DNA from: Macrocystis pyrifera
Taxonomy: Eukaryota > Sar > Phaeophyceae > Laminariales > Laminariaceae
Reading direction: 5' to 3'
NCBI GenBank assembly: GCA_031763025.1
Contig: JASSKH010000012.1
Coordinates: 4,559,397-4,623,396, forward strand
Length of the DNA stretch: 64,000 nt
Shown one piece after another: positions 10,405 to 21,545 of the stretch; the stretch's first letter is position 1, and each line of letters opens with the position of its first letter. Below the pieces are notes generated by a model that did no database searches, was not told the DNA's origin, and was given only the letters and a program-made list of their open reading frames with translations. The position numbers and the translations under genes are program-made.

Positions 10405-13400
10405 CTGGAGGAATGAACGCAGGAGCAAGGGGCACCGGGGAGGGAATGCCCAGGCGGAGTAAGTTTGCACTCAAGTGCGCCGAGCATACGCGGAACAGTG
10501 CGCGCGTACGCAAAAATATTTCGGCGATTGATAGGTTTGCGGATCAGGTGGGGGTTAGCCGGCTCCAAAGCAAACATGAGGCCTCGATCTGTGGGACACA
10601 AGTTTCCGCCCGGCAGCACGCGAAAGCTCTGTCCTCACGCCGAGTGGTACAACGGCCGCGAGGCAACGGTTTGATCCACGATACACTATTGTGCGACTCC
10701 AACTTACTCGCCGAAGCTCCGCGCGGCCTATAGGTAGAACATGGCGTCATCGTGGTCAGGATTTTTGAGAGCGTTGTATATGTGTAGCACACCTCGGTCA
10801 GACAGATCAGATAGATCATGATCTAGATCATCTTGTTCCTCACACCTGCCGCTGTGAGAGGTTGTGCAGGGTCTGCGTACTACAAGTGTAGCCCAGGAAA
10901 CATGCGCTAGACCATGCGGATCACATGGGCCCCACCCGGCTACATAAGCTACTTTATATCGTACAAGGCGGGAGTATGTCTGCCCCGAAGTATCTAGATC
11001 ATGAACTGTCTGTGGGAATCGATTATCTCTCCGACGTGACGAGTATACTGTCAAACAAAGATGTCATGGTGTCAAACAAAGATGTCAGGAGGGATGTCAA
11101 GCAAGGCAGAACAGGCGCTGTCGAGGGTTTAGGGTCGGTCGTTCCGCGCACTAAAACCTGGTAGTATTTTGGCGTCGGTCAAAGGCATACGTCCAGGCAA
11201 AAAAGTTGATGTCTGTCAAGGGGGTGAATGTGCTGTCTCCTGACTCCTGGCATCTTTGTCGGCGTCTCGACAACTTTGTTGACGTCAAACCGTCCCCTCG
11301 TACGTAGGCGCGCTGTATCTGGTACCTGGTTACACGAGGTACGTATTTCGGCTTCGATTTTTCTTCGAACAAAGGCGTGCTGAGCACATACCCGGTGTCA
11401 CTCTGTCCCTATATATAAGGACCAGTTGTACACTGTTGTTCGGTATAAATGTTTATAATACTTTGGGACAAGAGTGGTACTCGATGCCGTGAGCGCTGTT
11501 GAGCTCTAACAACGAGACCATACACCATGATAGTAACAGCAAACAGGGGCCGGTAAAGCACACCATACGAGTAGAACCTTTCTTCACTGTTCACCGCGCT
11601 CGATAGTTTTCCCCACTCCGCACCTCCGCAGGGTGCCCTTATGCGTACATAGCCGTGTGCACAAAATATGCAGGGCATTGACGGGTGGAAGGAATTACGT
11701 GATGATAGCTCAGGGGTATTCGAAACGGAAAAAAAAAAAAAACACGACACGCCACTTTCGAGTCCCAAGGCCGGGTGGGAGGTACGTATACTAAAATTAG
11801 ATGTACATATGACGACAAAAAAAAAAAAAAAGTCATTTTTTTTTTATTCGGCCAGATATCCCACAATTCTGCTATGCTTCTCATTCTGACCTCGGGAAGG
11901 AGCGTACAATACCAGGTAGAAACGTTTTCTCTCCTTTTTCTTTTTTTTTTTTTTTCGTGCTTACTGTAGTTAAGCTAGAGTGAACAAATTAATGAGCAAT
12001 GCCACGGTATATAAGGGCGGTGGCTTACTATTTTCTGAGCTCCTCGCACGGAGAGTTTCACCATTGCCTCAGAAGGCAAAGCAGTGTAACCCCTACCGCG
12101 GGATGGGCCTTTTGTTTTGTCACTTTAGAAGAAGATTTCGTCTTTGCCGCCATTAGCACCTGGGTCCTGGTTTGTGTAGTCATTCCTGTATTGTTGACCC
12201 CGCCGGGTACTCCGTCGGCGATGAACACGACGTTCTCGCTGCGGACGCTTGGAAAGTACAGGTGGGCGATGTCGCGGACCTCGTCTACTATCGTGGCGTT
12301 GTCCGAAGCAACCAATATGCCTTTGATGTCTACGGGTGGCGGGTTGTCCTCCTCCTCGAGATAGTCCACCGCTGCCGCCAAGTAGTCCTGAGGGGGAAAG
12401 AGCAAACGGACGTGTTCGATGGCGAGAGGTTGTTGACTCCTCTTCTTAGCAAAACATATGAGGTAAATAGGAACTTTCGGAAGTGTGCGTATCGTCGCTC
12501 GGAGTGTAGCCTCCAGCCAGAGATAGGTACACCAGGTACTACTTGCTGTCGTAGCTCTCAAGGGCACGCAGCGGCACCTCCAGTGTACCCTCTATCGCGT
12601 TTACGAAATTGCGCACGTATAGCCGTGTGCCGTATCACCTAGTGTGTATATGGTTAGGTACCCACCAGACAAGACACATAGTACACCCAATTGCCGTCTC
12701 TGGAAGTGCCCACCAAAAAATCAATCAAGTCCTTCGAAGCTGTCATCCACTGCAAGTCCGCCCAGCTTCCAAGCGGTTCTTTAGTGGGATGCACGTATCA
12801 CCTTTCATGCGACTCGCCTGACCCCTCACGTTGGTGCAAGAAATTCCTGCCTTGTAGTCGGTGAAAAACCGACGTGCTCCGTCCCGGCGTTGTAGGGATG
12901 CGAGGGTCTAGCATGGTCATACGACTACGGCGTTTGCACGACACGAGTACGCCCCCCCCCTCCCGTAACGCCATCCCAAGGGCGCTTCAGGGCCAAATCA
13001 AGTACTCGGCAGACGGGTGCTGCTATGGTGTGTAGCATTTTTCGGGCCAGCATGATTCTGACTGGTCGGGCTCCTAAACCCAGCATCGTTGGAATACTGG
13101 TACTTTTACCACAATATTCGTCGAATACCTACAGTATATAGGCTATATGAGATCGTTCAACGGCTTCCACGCTTTTTTTTTTTTTTTCCTTTTATCGAAA
13201 TCACTTTTTTTTGGGTGAGGCGTAAGAGCTCCCCTTAAGGTCAAGCGAGGAAGGAGCCTCAAACGATTTACGTGCTACCAGGAGTTTCGGTTCGGTTGTT
13301 CCTGTCACCTCCCCGTTCGGGTGGAAATTGTCGCGCTCACTTGGTCAAGTGGCTATACGTAAGAGGTCTAAACTTTTTTTCAATCCTCCGGCGGATTGGT

Positions 13401-16400
13401 AAAAACAGAGCTTAACCCCTTTAGAACTGCAATCAGTCCCGTTTTGGGCACAAAGCACTCCAATTCCAAGTAGTTTGTCCCCAAAACGGGACTGACTGCG
13501 GTCCTAAAGGGTTAAGCTCACCACACTTCCACGTTCAGATTTCGTTTCGTTTGTCCATTTAGCCTATAATAGCTCCCGTCGCAACATCAGAGCAGAGGCT
13601 GCAATTGCGACAACAGAGGTCCAAAAATTCAAACGTACATAGGCGGCTGTCTTTTGCTCTCCGTCATACTTCACGACGACCTGCAGTGCTGAAATAATCT
13701 TCGTCAAGGATCGGACCACGCACGTTGCGCTCGGCTTCTATCTCATGCACCCTGCACGTGCCACAGCCAAACCACCTTGACGTGGACGTGGGAGGTGCGT
13801 TGCAGACCTTGTGCCAGGCACAAAAACGCGCGTCGACACACTTCGCACCGCCGTCCACACCTTTACGCTGAACGATTTTCCCTCTCCAGTGGTAATTTTG
13901 TCTCCGCGTCGGACGTGTATCCCTAAGAACGGTGACCCTTGGAATATTTGCTCCACATATGCCGCCACAAAGTCCAAGTCCTTTCGGAGCCAAGGCGAAA
14001 CGTAACTCCACAAATAGTCGGCCATAACCTGCGCATGCCGTGGAAACACAGGGAAAAACAGGTGCGCGTAGAATAAAGCCACAGATGAACGCCCTTACCG
14101 ACCGACCTAACTGGAGCTGGGCGTGGGTCGCCCCGCCGTGCATGCGATACGCCTAACCAGGTGGCCGGGGCCCTCCTCCTGCACAACGCGGGCGTAAAAC
14201 AACCATTGTTAGTGGAGACATGGATCGATGTCAGCAACACCCCGCAAGGCGTCGACGGCAATCTCTCGAATTCGGTACGCCCAAAAGGTGTGAAATAGTG
14301 TTCATCGTCACCACACGTAGTTTTTTACGTTCGCATTGTGCAAGGGTGCAAGGGGGGGGGGGTGGGGGGCACTCATTTGTTGCTTGCCGTAGTCATTTGA
14401 CCATCGACCACGCATCTCTTTCGAGACGGAGCACCGTTCCTACTCCTAATAGAGGCACCTCCAACAATTGGGCGCTCATTTCGTTGTTTCCATATATCAC
14501 ATACAACCTTTTTGCTAATCTTATCCCCTTCATGTTTCGGGGGGGGGGGGGGGGGGGGGGGGGGAATCTCGGCCACCCGTGTAGCGGTCGCTCAGCCCCA
14601 GTCCCCAAAACAGTCCCCCATCAAGGCACGCATCAATGGCATTTCAGCGCGACATGATTCGGATACAATCGACGCAAGTGTATCCCTCGTATGTGGGCAT
14701 TAGCTACATACTTGGGTCTGTTTTAGTGGCCGGGAAATCCATAATGCACGTTTGGAGTTCAAGCGCGACCGGTCCAGCACCAGGACGATGGCTTGTTCTG
14801 CACCCATAACCCTCCCTGTCTGGTCACCCGCATGACTTAGAACAGCCAATTTGGATCCACGCCCCGTGATAGCCCGCCAAAGACTCAGAGCACGCCGCTG
14901 AAGGATCAGCGTACCATCCCGTCGACGGCGTGGCAGCTTGTTCACTTATGACAGTTTCATTCTTTCGTGTGCGTGTGAGACATTATGCATGGGATGTTCA
15001 GGGATTTCGACAAAGCGAGGCGATTAAAGCATCAGCCACTGCTTGGTGGGGGGATGTTGATGATAGACGAAGCGTGCGGTGTCCCGAGAGTCTACACAAC
15101 AAGCCGCACGGCAGGGGCGCAGCGTTATCCTACACATGCGTGTTGCATGCGATCTCACAGCACTCTTAGACGGCTGGGAAGGCCAAGCGTATAATTTACC
15201 GGTCGCCATCTCCGGGTCCCAAAAGGGACATGAAAGGTTTGGCACCCAGGTACGTACGTATAACAACCTAAAAAGCGACAAGCGCGGTCTGGTCCGGGCA
15301 GAGGGACCCAGATATAGCGACCTAAAAATCAGAAAGTGCGGTCTACTTCAGGTATTGGGACCCAGATAAAGAGACCAAAAAAGCGGCAGGTGCGGTTAAC
15401 TTCAGGTAGTGGGCCCGAGGTGTAGCGACCTAAACAGCAGCAAGTGCGGTCCACTTGAGGTACTCGGACCGAGGTATATCGACCTAAAAAGTGGCGAGTT
15501 TGGTCTACTCCAGGTGGTGGGAACCAGGTATAGAGTCCTAAAAAGCGACGAGTGCAGTCTACCTCAGGTACTGGGACCCAGGTACGTATAACAACCTAAA
15601 AAGCGGCAAGTGAAGTCCACACCTGTACAGAGAGGTCTACAAATACAATAATTTCGATTTTGTTGATTTTGTCGTCCCTCGTGCGTCGTGTGGTGTGGCC
15701 ATCTATCATCCCATGCTCCACGCATCAACACTCCGCTTCTGTCTTCAGCCGTGCCCCCTGCCCCTTTCTGATACGGCATGGAGGGTTTGCAAAGCCATTG
15801 CCGGAGTGGCTCACACCTAAACACAACTAAAACGATACGGGAAGGGAATTCACATTCCTTGGTCTGAAGTAATGAATCTTCAGGAATTGCTCTAAATCTC
15901 CTGCTTGTATTTCGGTTATAGGCTCGCGCCTTATTGTGATACCAACGTTGAGCACAGGCTTCTAAATGCCACTTATCCAGGAAATTATACCGGCGTTCCT
16001 CGCTGAGGACAAGTGCCTAAAAAAAGCTGTAAATTATTGATCTAAAAAACGAAAAATAGCATGAAACTCTCAACTCCCAAAATTCCCGACACAATGCCGC
16101 GCACCATGCAACACCAGCTTCTGTCGCGCTTCAGGCGCATGCCTACACTTTATTTACTCCAGCATCTCGGGTTGCTCCGTGCAGCCGATTACGCTGTAAT
16201 CGTCATTCGCACTACTCCGGGCGGGACTGGTAAGCACCGTTGAGGAATACCGTTAAAAAGATCGTTGAGTTCGCACAGGAGGGATGCGATCGTTTTTTCC
16301 AGCGCTCATTTTTTTCTCGCCAAGAAGACGACGGTGAAAAGGGTGCCACTAATCAAAGTCGAACATGCGTGTATTCGGAAGGTTCTCTTCTCTCTCGACC

Positions 16401-19400
16401 AGAGCTTTTTCCGAAAACGCCTCTTTGGCTCGGTGTCAGCAACAAAAGTCCCCTGTTCTGGACAAAATCGAGCGCTGAAAACGATCGCGCACCCTCCACG
16501 CGAAGTCAACGCTCTTTACGGCAGCCAAGAAAACCAAACAAACGATCCTTGCACTGCAGCTCGCCAAGAGCGGTGTTCGCCTTGTTCCCCCTCAGACAGC
16601 TACTACTGTACGTGCTCCTAGCATTTCTCACTGGAAGGGGGGAAGCACGGCTATCGGTTCTCCGCACTCACCGCGAAGGCGCCCAGGAGGTCGATGTCGA
16701 GCGCCTGGAGAGATTGAAGGATGTCATCGCGCGAGTCTCGGACGGTGTCCATGGTCAACCTGGCGGCCTCTTTCCGGTCTTCAACCGAAACTGTTGACGC
16801 AATCATGTAGTTTTTCCAGTTCTGCGGCCGAAATGCGTGCGGTGTGTTCTTAGTTTTTTAACAACAAAAGGGAGTAAGACTCCGTGCATAGGTTTTCCTT
16901 TTTCTGTTTTTCTTGTTGTGGGGCCGGTTGGTTTATTTTGTTTTCCGGGGGGATGTGTATCAGCGATCAATGTTGAAGCTCGCGCTGCCTGCACATTGTT
17001 GAGGATGGCAAACAAATGCAGCAAACGTACGAAACGTACGAAACGGAGGATCCAGCGAAGGTTGACGCAATCACGGAGTTTGCCCACTTCTGCGGCCGGA
17101 GCGCGGTTCGTTTCGACGATCCAAGGACCCTGTAAATGGTCTCATATGCAACTACTGTGCTGAGGAAGACACTCAAAGAACGCGAGACGAAGATGCACGG
17201 GAAACTATTTTTTGTAATAGAACATTCGGGAGTCGGTATTTTTTACTAAAGTGAGCAGTGTGGAATGTGCCCCTTTTCAACTAGGATGTCTATCTTACAC
17301 TCGATTTCCTGCTTCTTTGTGTTACGGGGGTCCACAGCAATCACGGGTGGGCATATGTAGTAAGAATCAGAACCCACGACGGGCCCAAAATTCAGGTATA
17401 TTCCTATAATTGCACACCATTTGTTTTCTGGGTACAAGGTAAGTATAGTCGGGAGCCGTTCTACACGAACGCTAGCGTGTAACGTTTCTCTTCTCAAGGT
17501 TTCCAGCCTTGACTCTATCCTGGTATTATTAGTGCCCTGTACGGTGTACGCACAATCCGGCCTCACAATTGTGGAACTCCCAGCAAAGAAAGTCCGTGGA
17601 CACAGTGAGTTTTAGCTCTCTCGCGGCAAATGCCAAGTGTCCCCGAAAGCAAAAAACCCGAACAACGTTTTGGTGGCCTGACCTTTTTAGTTCTGAATCG
17701 GCACAGATGGGGCATGCTGCTGAACAGGCACGCCCACCCGTTTGGCACGAGACCCTCGCTCTCGCGGGAGCAGTCGATGACTTCGAACTGGGTGTCGTCG
17801 CACACGAGGGCGAGGTCGCTCCACCCTTTCACCACGAGGGCGTACACCCAATCGTGCAGCAGATCTGGGTGAAACATTTCAAGATTGGCACACACATACA
17901 CACATCGGCAAAGGATTCCACAGAAAGACGAGAGAGGGGATGGCGGCTTCTTCGGAACATATCGTCGATGGATTCGAAACACAGACGAGAAAGGGGATGG
18001 TGTGAAATACATGGGCTCAGTGCTAGCAAGTTCAGTTCGGGTGGGTAATTGGTTAGCTTGTTACCAGTAGTGCAGTGAACACGCACCTTAGCTTGCGCAA
18101 GTAACGCTGTATCAGTCACGTCTTGTTTATCTACACGCGGGGGAGCGTTGACCCATTTGTAAGCAACACGCAAAAGACAACACACGGGCGGTAAGACGAC
18201 ACACCTCCCAGGATAATCTCCGGGGCCGATTCTCACCGCAGCAAGCGAGGGCACATGCAGCAAAACGGGAGCTTTGGAAAAGAACACGCATGTGTCGAGA
18301 ACATCAGGCTGAAACTCCGCCCAAGGAATAGTGTAATCTTATTTCCCGTGTTACACGGTATCCGGTCGGAACCCGGATAGCCCGCTGTTCCAGCTTCAAC
18401 AAAAAAAAAAAAACAAAAATGTGCTAGCTGTGAGTTCTCAAGATCGGTCGATACTCAATTTTGCAAAGCTTTGTGATACATCAGTCTCTACACGGGCGAC
18501 TACAGCATGAAGACGACCGGCACCTCATGGCGGCCGAGATGCCCGAGCACGTCCCCCGACGTCCTCATCGTTGAGACCCACCGTGGCCGATACTCAAAAT
18601 TTTGCTAGCCACGTGATACGTCGGTCGCGCGTTTTCCCACGTTCCTCGTGAAAGGAGAGAGTGTTACAGTAGAAGGCTCAGCTGCGGTAAGCGATCGGCT
18701 CACCGTTCATCAGCAGCCCAACATACTACAAATACATAACTTTAACAGCTACTATTACGGGGGTCCATAGTTAATAGGACCTATGGTATATATATAAAAA
18801 TCTATATATTTACCTATATTTACTAACAATATTTGGTCCTAGTTACTATGGTCCCCCGTAATATTTAATATGCGCACCCAATTTTGAGTCCGATATACGC
18901 TTCCAGGTAAGTACTACTCTGGTCGGAAATATAAGGAACGCTTGATATTCATATTAATGTCGAAATGCTCCTTACATTTCCGCCAAGAGCGGTAAGCATT
19001 TTACGATAACATCATCCGTACCCATGAGTAAAACGCCTTACAGGCACAGGGTACACATCGTGTCACCCCGAAGGTGACCTTTACGACGCTACAAAAGTTG
19101 GCATCACTGGAAAACGTGAAAAATTTACAGGTGCTCATGGAGTGAGTGCTCCTCCCCCCCCATCGTACGTAATTGTTTGTTTTTTTTCGTCAAGAGTTTT
19201 GGGTCATGCTCGGTAATTTTTATGTTTTGGGACAATTTGGGCGTTTTTTTAGAGAATGCTCTCGAGGGCGGGAAATCGAAGAGGGTGGTCAAAATACGAC
19301 GAGGTCGCGTTCTATACCGCTCGAGATTATCCCGGATCAAGTGCCAATGGCGTCGAGGACGAACGTGTATGTCACATGAATTTTTATATATACTTTTATC

Positions 19401-20509
19401 TTGTGTTCAAGGAGCAATATGGCAATTTTCATACCGACTGGTTTGTTTTTCGCCGTTCGTGCCCCTGGGGGAGGCTTCTACCGCCAATCCCCAAAAACAT
19501 GATAATAGGGCATGCACCAAAATCGCATGTACAAACGTAGTGCACTCTACGAACGTATGGGACACAGGAAAGGTATGCGAGTACCTGTCAATAGTCCATG
19601 GGATTGGTTTGCGTATCGGGCATGGCTTTCACTTTGCCTCAACGTCGATTTTTGGGTGAGGTTCGTACAGAGTCCCCCCCCTCTCATTGTTGGAGGTGTC
19701 TCTGTTAATAATAGGAGTAGGAACGGTGCTCCGTCTCGAAAGGGATGCGTGGTCAATTGTCAAATGACTACGGCAAGCAACAAATGAGTGCGCCCCCTCC
19801 CCCCCTTCACCCCTCACACTCGTTGAAGCTGTAATCCGTATGCAAGTCCGCTTCGCAAGCGGTCCTCAGTAGGATGCAGCTCACCCTTCATGCGCCTCGC
19901 CGAGCACCTCAAGCTTCGCTTCGCGCTTGGTGCAAGCAATGTATGCCTGGTCGGCGAAAACCCGACGTGCTCCGTCCCGGCATTGTAGGGATGCGAAGGT
20001 CTATGGTCATACGACTACGGCCATGCATGATAATGATGGCATCATACCCCCCCCTAAAGCGAGGAGCATCGTAATTTTTAAGGCGCTATGCTATACCTGG
20101 TACGGAACAGTACACCCCTTCCGGAACACGCCTTCTCATTCGGCTCACTGTTTATGTTGCTCCCGAAGCCGTTGTGTCTCCACACGTAGCTCCCTCTCCC
20201 GGCGTCACACCCCAGCCTGTCCGCGCGGTACTCCTCCAGCCACCGCGGCGAGAACGTTTCGTCTTCGAATTCCAATTTTTCGGTGACATGCACAGCTTCG
20301 GCTCCAAGTCTTCCCCCCCCGAACACGACGCTACTCGCGAGCACTCGGAGAAGTAGTACGAGTGGCCACACCCTCTTCGCCGGCCGATCAGGACGACGAC
20401 GCAGGTTATGTGCGAGGTGGGTGGTCTGACGTCTTGCCGGCCCCACCGGCAAGGACGATGCCATAATGGCGTGCCGCTGGCGCGTGCACGTAATTACGCC
20501 TGCCGACAT
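10237..20509 (-). CDS. Split gene for a GT23-like (alpha-1,6-fucosyltransferase-type) glycosyltransferase
   Basis: Six exons read leftward: 20509-20149, 17864-17683, 16848-16672, 14028-13861, 12387-12160 and 10404-10237. Splice phases agree at every junction (phase 1 after exon 1, phase 0 after the others), giving about 428 residues so far. The N-terminus has a basic stretch and one hydrophobic segment, as in type II Golgi enzymes. Family-type motifs follow in order: HNGFGSNIN, FLGIHVRRGDK (GDP-sugar-binding HxRR type), GILVASDN and DVFVGTFTSNVGRL, matching the layout of FUT8-like GT23 enzymes. The expected role is transfer of fucose from GDP-fucose in the secretory pathway; the exact acceptor is inferred only. 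Introns of 0.8-2.6 kb are crowded with LINE ends, MITEs and minisatellites. The last exon ends at a good donor (GTAAGG) and the final exon was not found, so the C-terminus is missing or lost in the repeats below 10.2 kb. Confidence 0.72.
10440..12150. other. GT23-like intron 5, no other gene seen
   Basis: Contains GTCAAACAAAGATGTCA direct repeats near 11050 and A/T runs near 11730 and 11820. No other feature. Confidence 0.45.
12160..12387 (-). CDS. GT23-like gene, exon 5 (VASDN nucleotide-binding region)
   Basis: The acceptor TTTCCCCCTCAG is excellent. The exon reads DYLAAAVDYLEEED, then IKGILVASDNATIVDEVRDI, then YFPSVRSENVVFIADG. The hydrophobic strand followed by ASDN matches the VATDD-type loop of this fold. 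Length is 228 nt (76 codons), phase 0 to phase 0. The donor (GTGCTA) is weak, so the 3' edge could shift slightly. Confidence 0.68.
12735..12945 (+). repeat. LINE tail-type repeat, copy at 12.8 kb
   Basis: A more diverged copy of the 8755-8985 unit with small indels (GGTGAAAAACCGACGTGCTC, GCATGGTCATACGACTACGG). It lies in intron 4 of the GT23-like gene. Confidence 0.62.
13412..13515 (+). mobile_element. piggyBac-like MITE with TTAA target sites
   Basis: TTAA at 13412-13415 and 13512-13515 flank a 96-bp element whose ends are inverted: CCCCTTTAGAACTGCAATC on the left and, read in reverse, CCCTTTAGGACCGCAGTC on the right, continuing through AGTCCCGTTTTGGG. TTAA targets and a CCCTTTA start are typical of piggyBac. 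It lies in intron 4 of the GT23-like gene. Confidence 0.7.
13861..14028 (-). CDS. GT23-like gene, exon 4 with the HVRRGDK motif
   Basis: After a good acceptor (GGCATGCGCAG) the exon reads VMADYLWSYVSPWLRKDL, then SPFLGIHVRRGDKITTGEGK, ending SFSVK in phase 0 at GTGTGG. HVRRGDK corresponds to motif I of alpha-1,6- and O-fucosyltransferases, whose arginine contacts GDP-fucose (family knowledge). At 168 nt, exactly 56 codons, it joins in frame to exon 5. Confidence 0.72.
14371..14540 (-). repeat. LINE 3'-end fragment
   Basis: In reverse it matches 8290-8430 (GGGATAAGATTAGCAAAAAG through GTGGTCAATGGTCAAATG). It sits in intron 3 of the GT23-like gene and is flanked by poly-G tracts at both sides (14354-14363 and 14539-14564). 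Confidence 0.7.
15235..15625 (+). repeat. 54-bp minisatellite, about seven units
   Basis: GGGACCCAG-type starts recur every 54 bp (for example 15303 and 15357), with CGACCTAAAAAGCGNCAAGTG and GCGGTCTACTTCAGGTA in each unit. Because 54 is a multiple of three, some frames stay open (GPRYIDLKSGEFGLLQVV), but no start context or splice sites support coding. It lies in intron 3 of the GT23-like gene. Confidence 0.75.
16672..16848 (-). CDS. GT23-like gene, exon 3 (start uncertain)
   Basis: Reads FRPQNWKNYMIASTVSVEDR, then RKEAARLTMDTVRDSRDDIL, ending LLGAFA at a strong GTGAGT donor in phase 0. The assumed acceptor (CTAAG at 16849-16850) has a poor pyrimidine tract. A related segment at about 17057-17165 reads YRVLGSSKRTALRPQKWANS and ends IAST, overlapping the first part of this exon. 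The true exon may therefore have been split or partly duplicated. The 3' end is better supported than the 5' end. Confidence 0.5.
16793..17105. repeat. Duplicated exon-3-like segment of the GT23-like gene
   Basis: GTTGACGCAATCATG (16795) and GTTGACGCAATCACG (17058) start two related ~45-bp stretches, both containing TTCTGCGGCCG. On the minus strand they read RPQNWKNYMIAST and RPQKWANSVIAST. The segment between carries no clear coding sequence. Confidence 0.5.
17683..17864 (-). CDS. GT23-like gene, exon 2
   Basis: The acceptor TGTTTCACCCAG precedes the exon, which reads LLHDWVYALVVKGWSD, then LALVCDDTQFEVIDC, then NGWACLFSSMPHLCRF. In FUT8-like proteins this segment follows the FGS motif and contains the Trp/Phe/Cys pattern seen here. 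It ends in phase 0 after RTKK at GTCAGG. The 182-nt length fits phase 1 in and phase 0 out. Confidence 0.68.
18755..18861. mobile_element. MITE family A, copy at 18.8 kb
   Basis: Terminal inverted repeats TTACGGGGGTCCATAGTTAA / (reverse) TTACGGGGGACCATAGTAAC; length 107 bp; flanking TA on both sides. TA target and short TIRs suggest a Tc1/mariner-type MITE. It lies in intron 1 of the GT23-like gene. Confidence 0.78.
18917..18993. mobile_element. Short foldback (family B), copy 3
   Basis: CTCTGGTCGGAAATATAAGG and TCCTTACATTTCCGCCAAGA form inverted arms. It lies just beside the family A MITE at 18755, as family B copies 1-2 lie near the copy at 2876. Confidence 0.58.
19683..20040 (+). repeat. 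LINE 3' end with tail repeat
   Basis: The 5' part (TTGTTGGAGGTGTCTCTGTT...) matches the LINE C-terminal region at 8352-8430. After a C-rich stretch it continues into the about 230-bp tail unit (GTTGAAGCTGTAATCCG... to ACTACGGCCATGCATGA) also seen at 8755 and 12735. This copy links coding end and 3' tail of one family. It is located in intron 1 of the GT23-like gene. Confidence 0.65.
20149..20509 (-). CDS. GT23-like gene, exon 1 (membrane anchor and FGSNIN motif)
   Basis: Starts at the ATG at 20509 (a second in-frame ATG lies at 20464). About 45 residues in comes a hydrophobic run beginning VWPLVLLLRVLASSVV, a likely signal anchor after an Arg-rich cytosolic tail. The exon then reads GSYVWRHNGFGSNIN, a family-type motif near the start of the catalytic domain. 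It ends in phase 1 at a GTGAGC donor. The acceptor AG of exon 2 restores the frame as GSNIN then NLLHDWVYALVV, which strongly supports this junction. Confidence 0.7.
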
Positions 20510-21354
20510 GAGTAGGTTAAAGTTTGTTGGGGTTTATATGAGACGGAAGGAAGGTGCTTATTTGTTGTGTTGTCAACGTCGCATACGAAAAATGTATACC
20601 CGGTACGTTTGAGAGGCGCAACAAGTTTCGGGGACAGACGTCTTGGATAAGAAATGGTCAGTTTTTGCAGTATACCGGATAACTTGAGTACTATCCGTAC
20701 TCTACCAGGTAAAACAAAAAGATGGAAACATAAAATTTTCTTCTAAACATATATTGAAGAAGAGAAAAGGCTCGCCGGAAAGTAATAGAAGAGGGCGTTG
20801 TTGAAGTGGGAGCTCTGAGAGGCCAGGAATGTATGTGCCAACCGAGCCCGCTGAGGAAGAACGACGAACATAAGGAAGGAAGTCTATGCACGAGGCTTAA
20901 CCTCCAGTACAGCTGCAGCAGACTGACGTCGCATTTGTTTGTGATGCGTTCCGTACTATTCGCCTAAACATCGGTCTGCTTCGCAGCTCACGAGCCAGAA
21001 CGAGTACATAAAATATGATACCTAGCATGAAAGATTACCTTCCAGAGCTACCGGTCAATAATACCCAAGGAAAAAAAAATAGGGCCTCGTACGAGCATGA
21101 TACGTATGTGTACTGCCGCTGTACCCTTAGTCCGAAACAGGAAATGAAAAGCACCACAACCAAAACCAAGACAAGAACGTCCCTAAACATACCATAGTAC
21201 CAGCAGAGTTGGGCACCGCGACCGATCTCCGGTTATTAACCGGAATCCGAGATCTGGTTTTCGTAACCGACACCGGACATTTCGAAACCCGTTATTCGGT
21301 TATTGTAAGATAACCGACCGGATACTACCGGATCGGTTATTTCCGGTCGGTTAT

Positions 21355-21545
21355 TGCGTCGCCTATCCCCTAGCCCATATAACGTCTCAGCATCTGTATT
21401 AAAGCCCCTATATGTGACAGCACTCCAGTACAGGGTACACCCGACTAGTTCCGATCGGTTATGGCGCCCCCTATCCCCTACCCCATAAAACGCCTCTGTA
21501 GCTAGATGGAAACCCCCTATGTCTGACAGCACACCAGCACCGGTC
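21355..21545 (+). repeat. Two-unit direct repeat, about 98 bp each
   Basis: Both units contain CGGTTAT, CCCTATCCCCTA, CCCATA, a GCGTC-like segment and CAGCAC. They lie near 21355-21450 and 21455-21545, diverged but clearly related. Confidence 0.5.

Noticed and set aside
13664-14143. A 159-codon minus-strand frame overlapping exon 4
   Set aside because: It is out of frame with the HVRRGDK exon and shows no domain; the shorter frame has the conserved motif.
15235-15625. CRISPR-like array
   Set aside because: Units are contiguous diverged 54-bp repeats without unique spacers, in a eukaryotic intron.
16240-16797. A 185-codon + strand open frame
   Set aside because: It runs antisense to exon 3 of the GT23-like gene and into its intron; the minus strand has the motif, phase and splice support.
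19960-20040. Possible 5S rRNA fragment (GACTACGGCCATGC)
   Set aside because: The match stops after about 14 bases and the required downstream 5S helices are absent; it is part of the LINE tail repeat.
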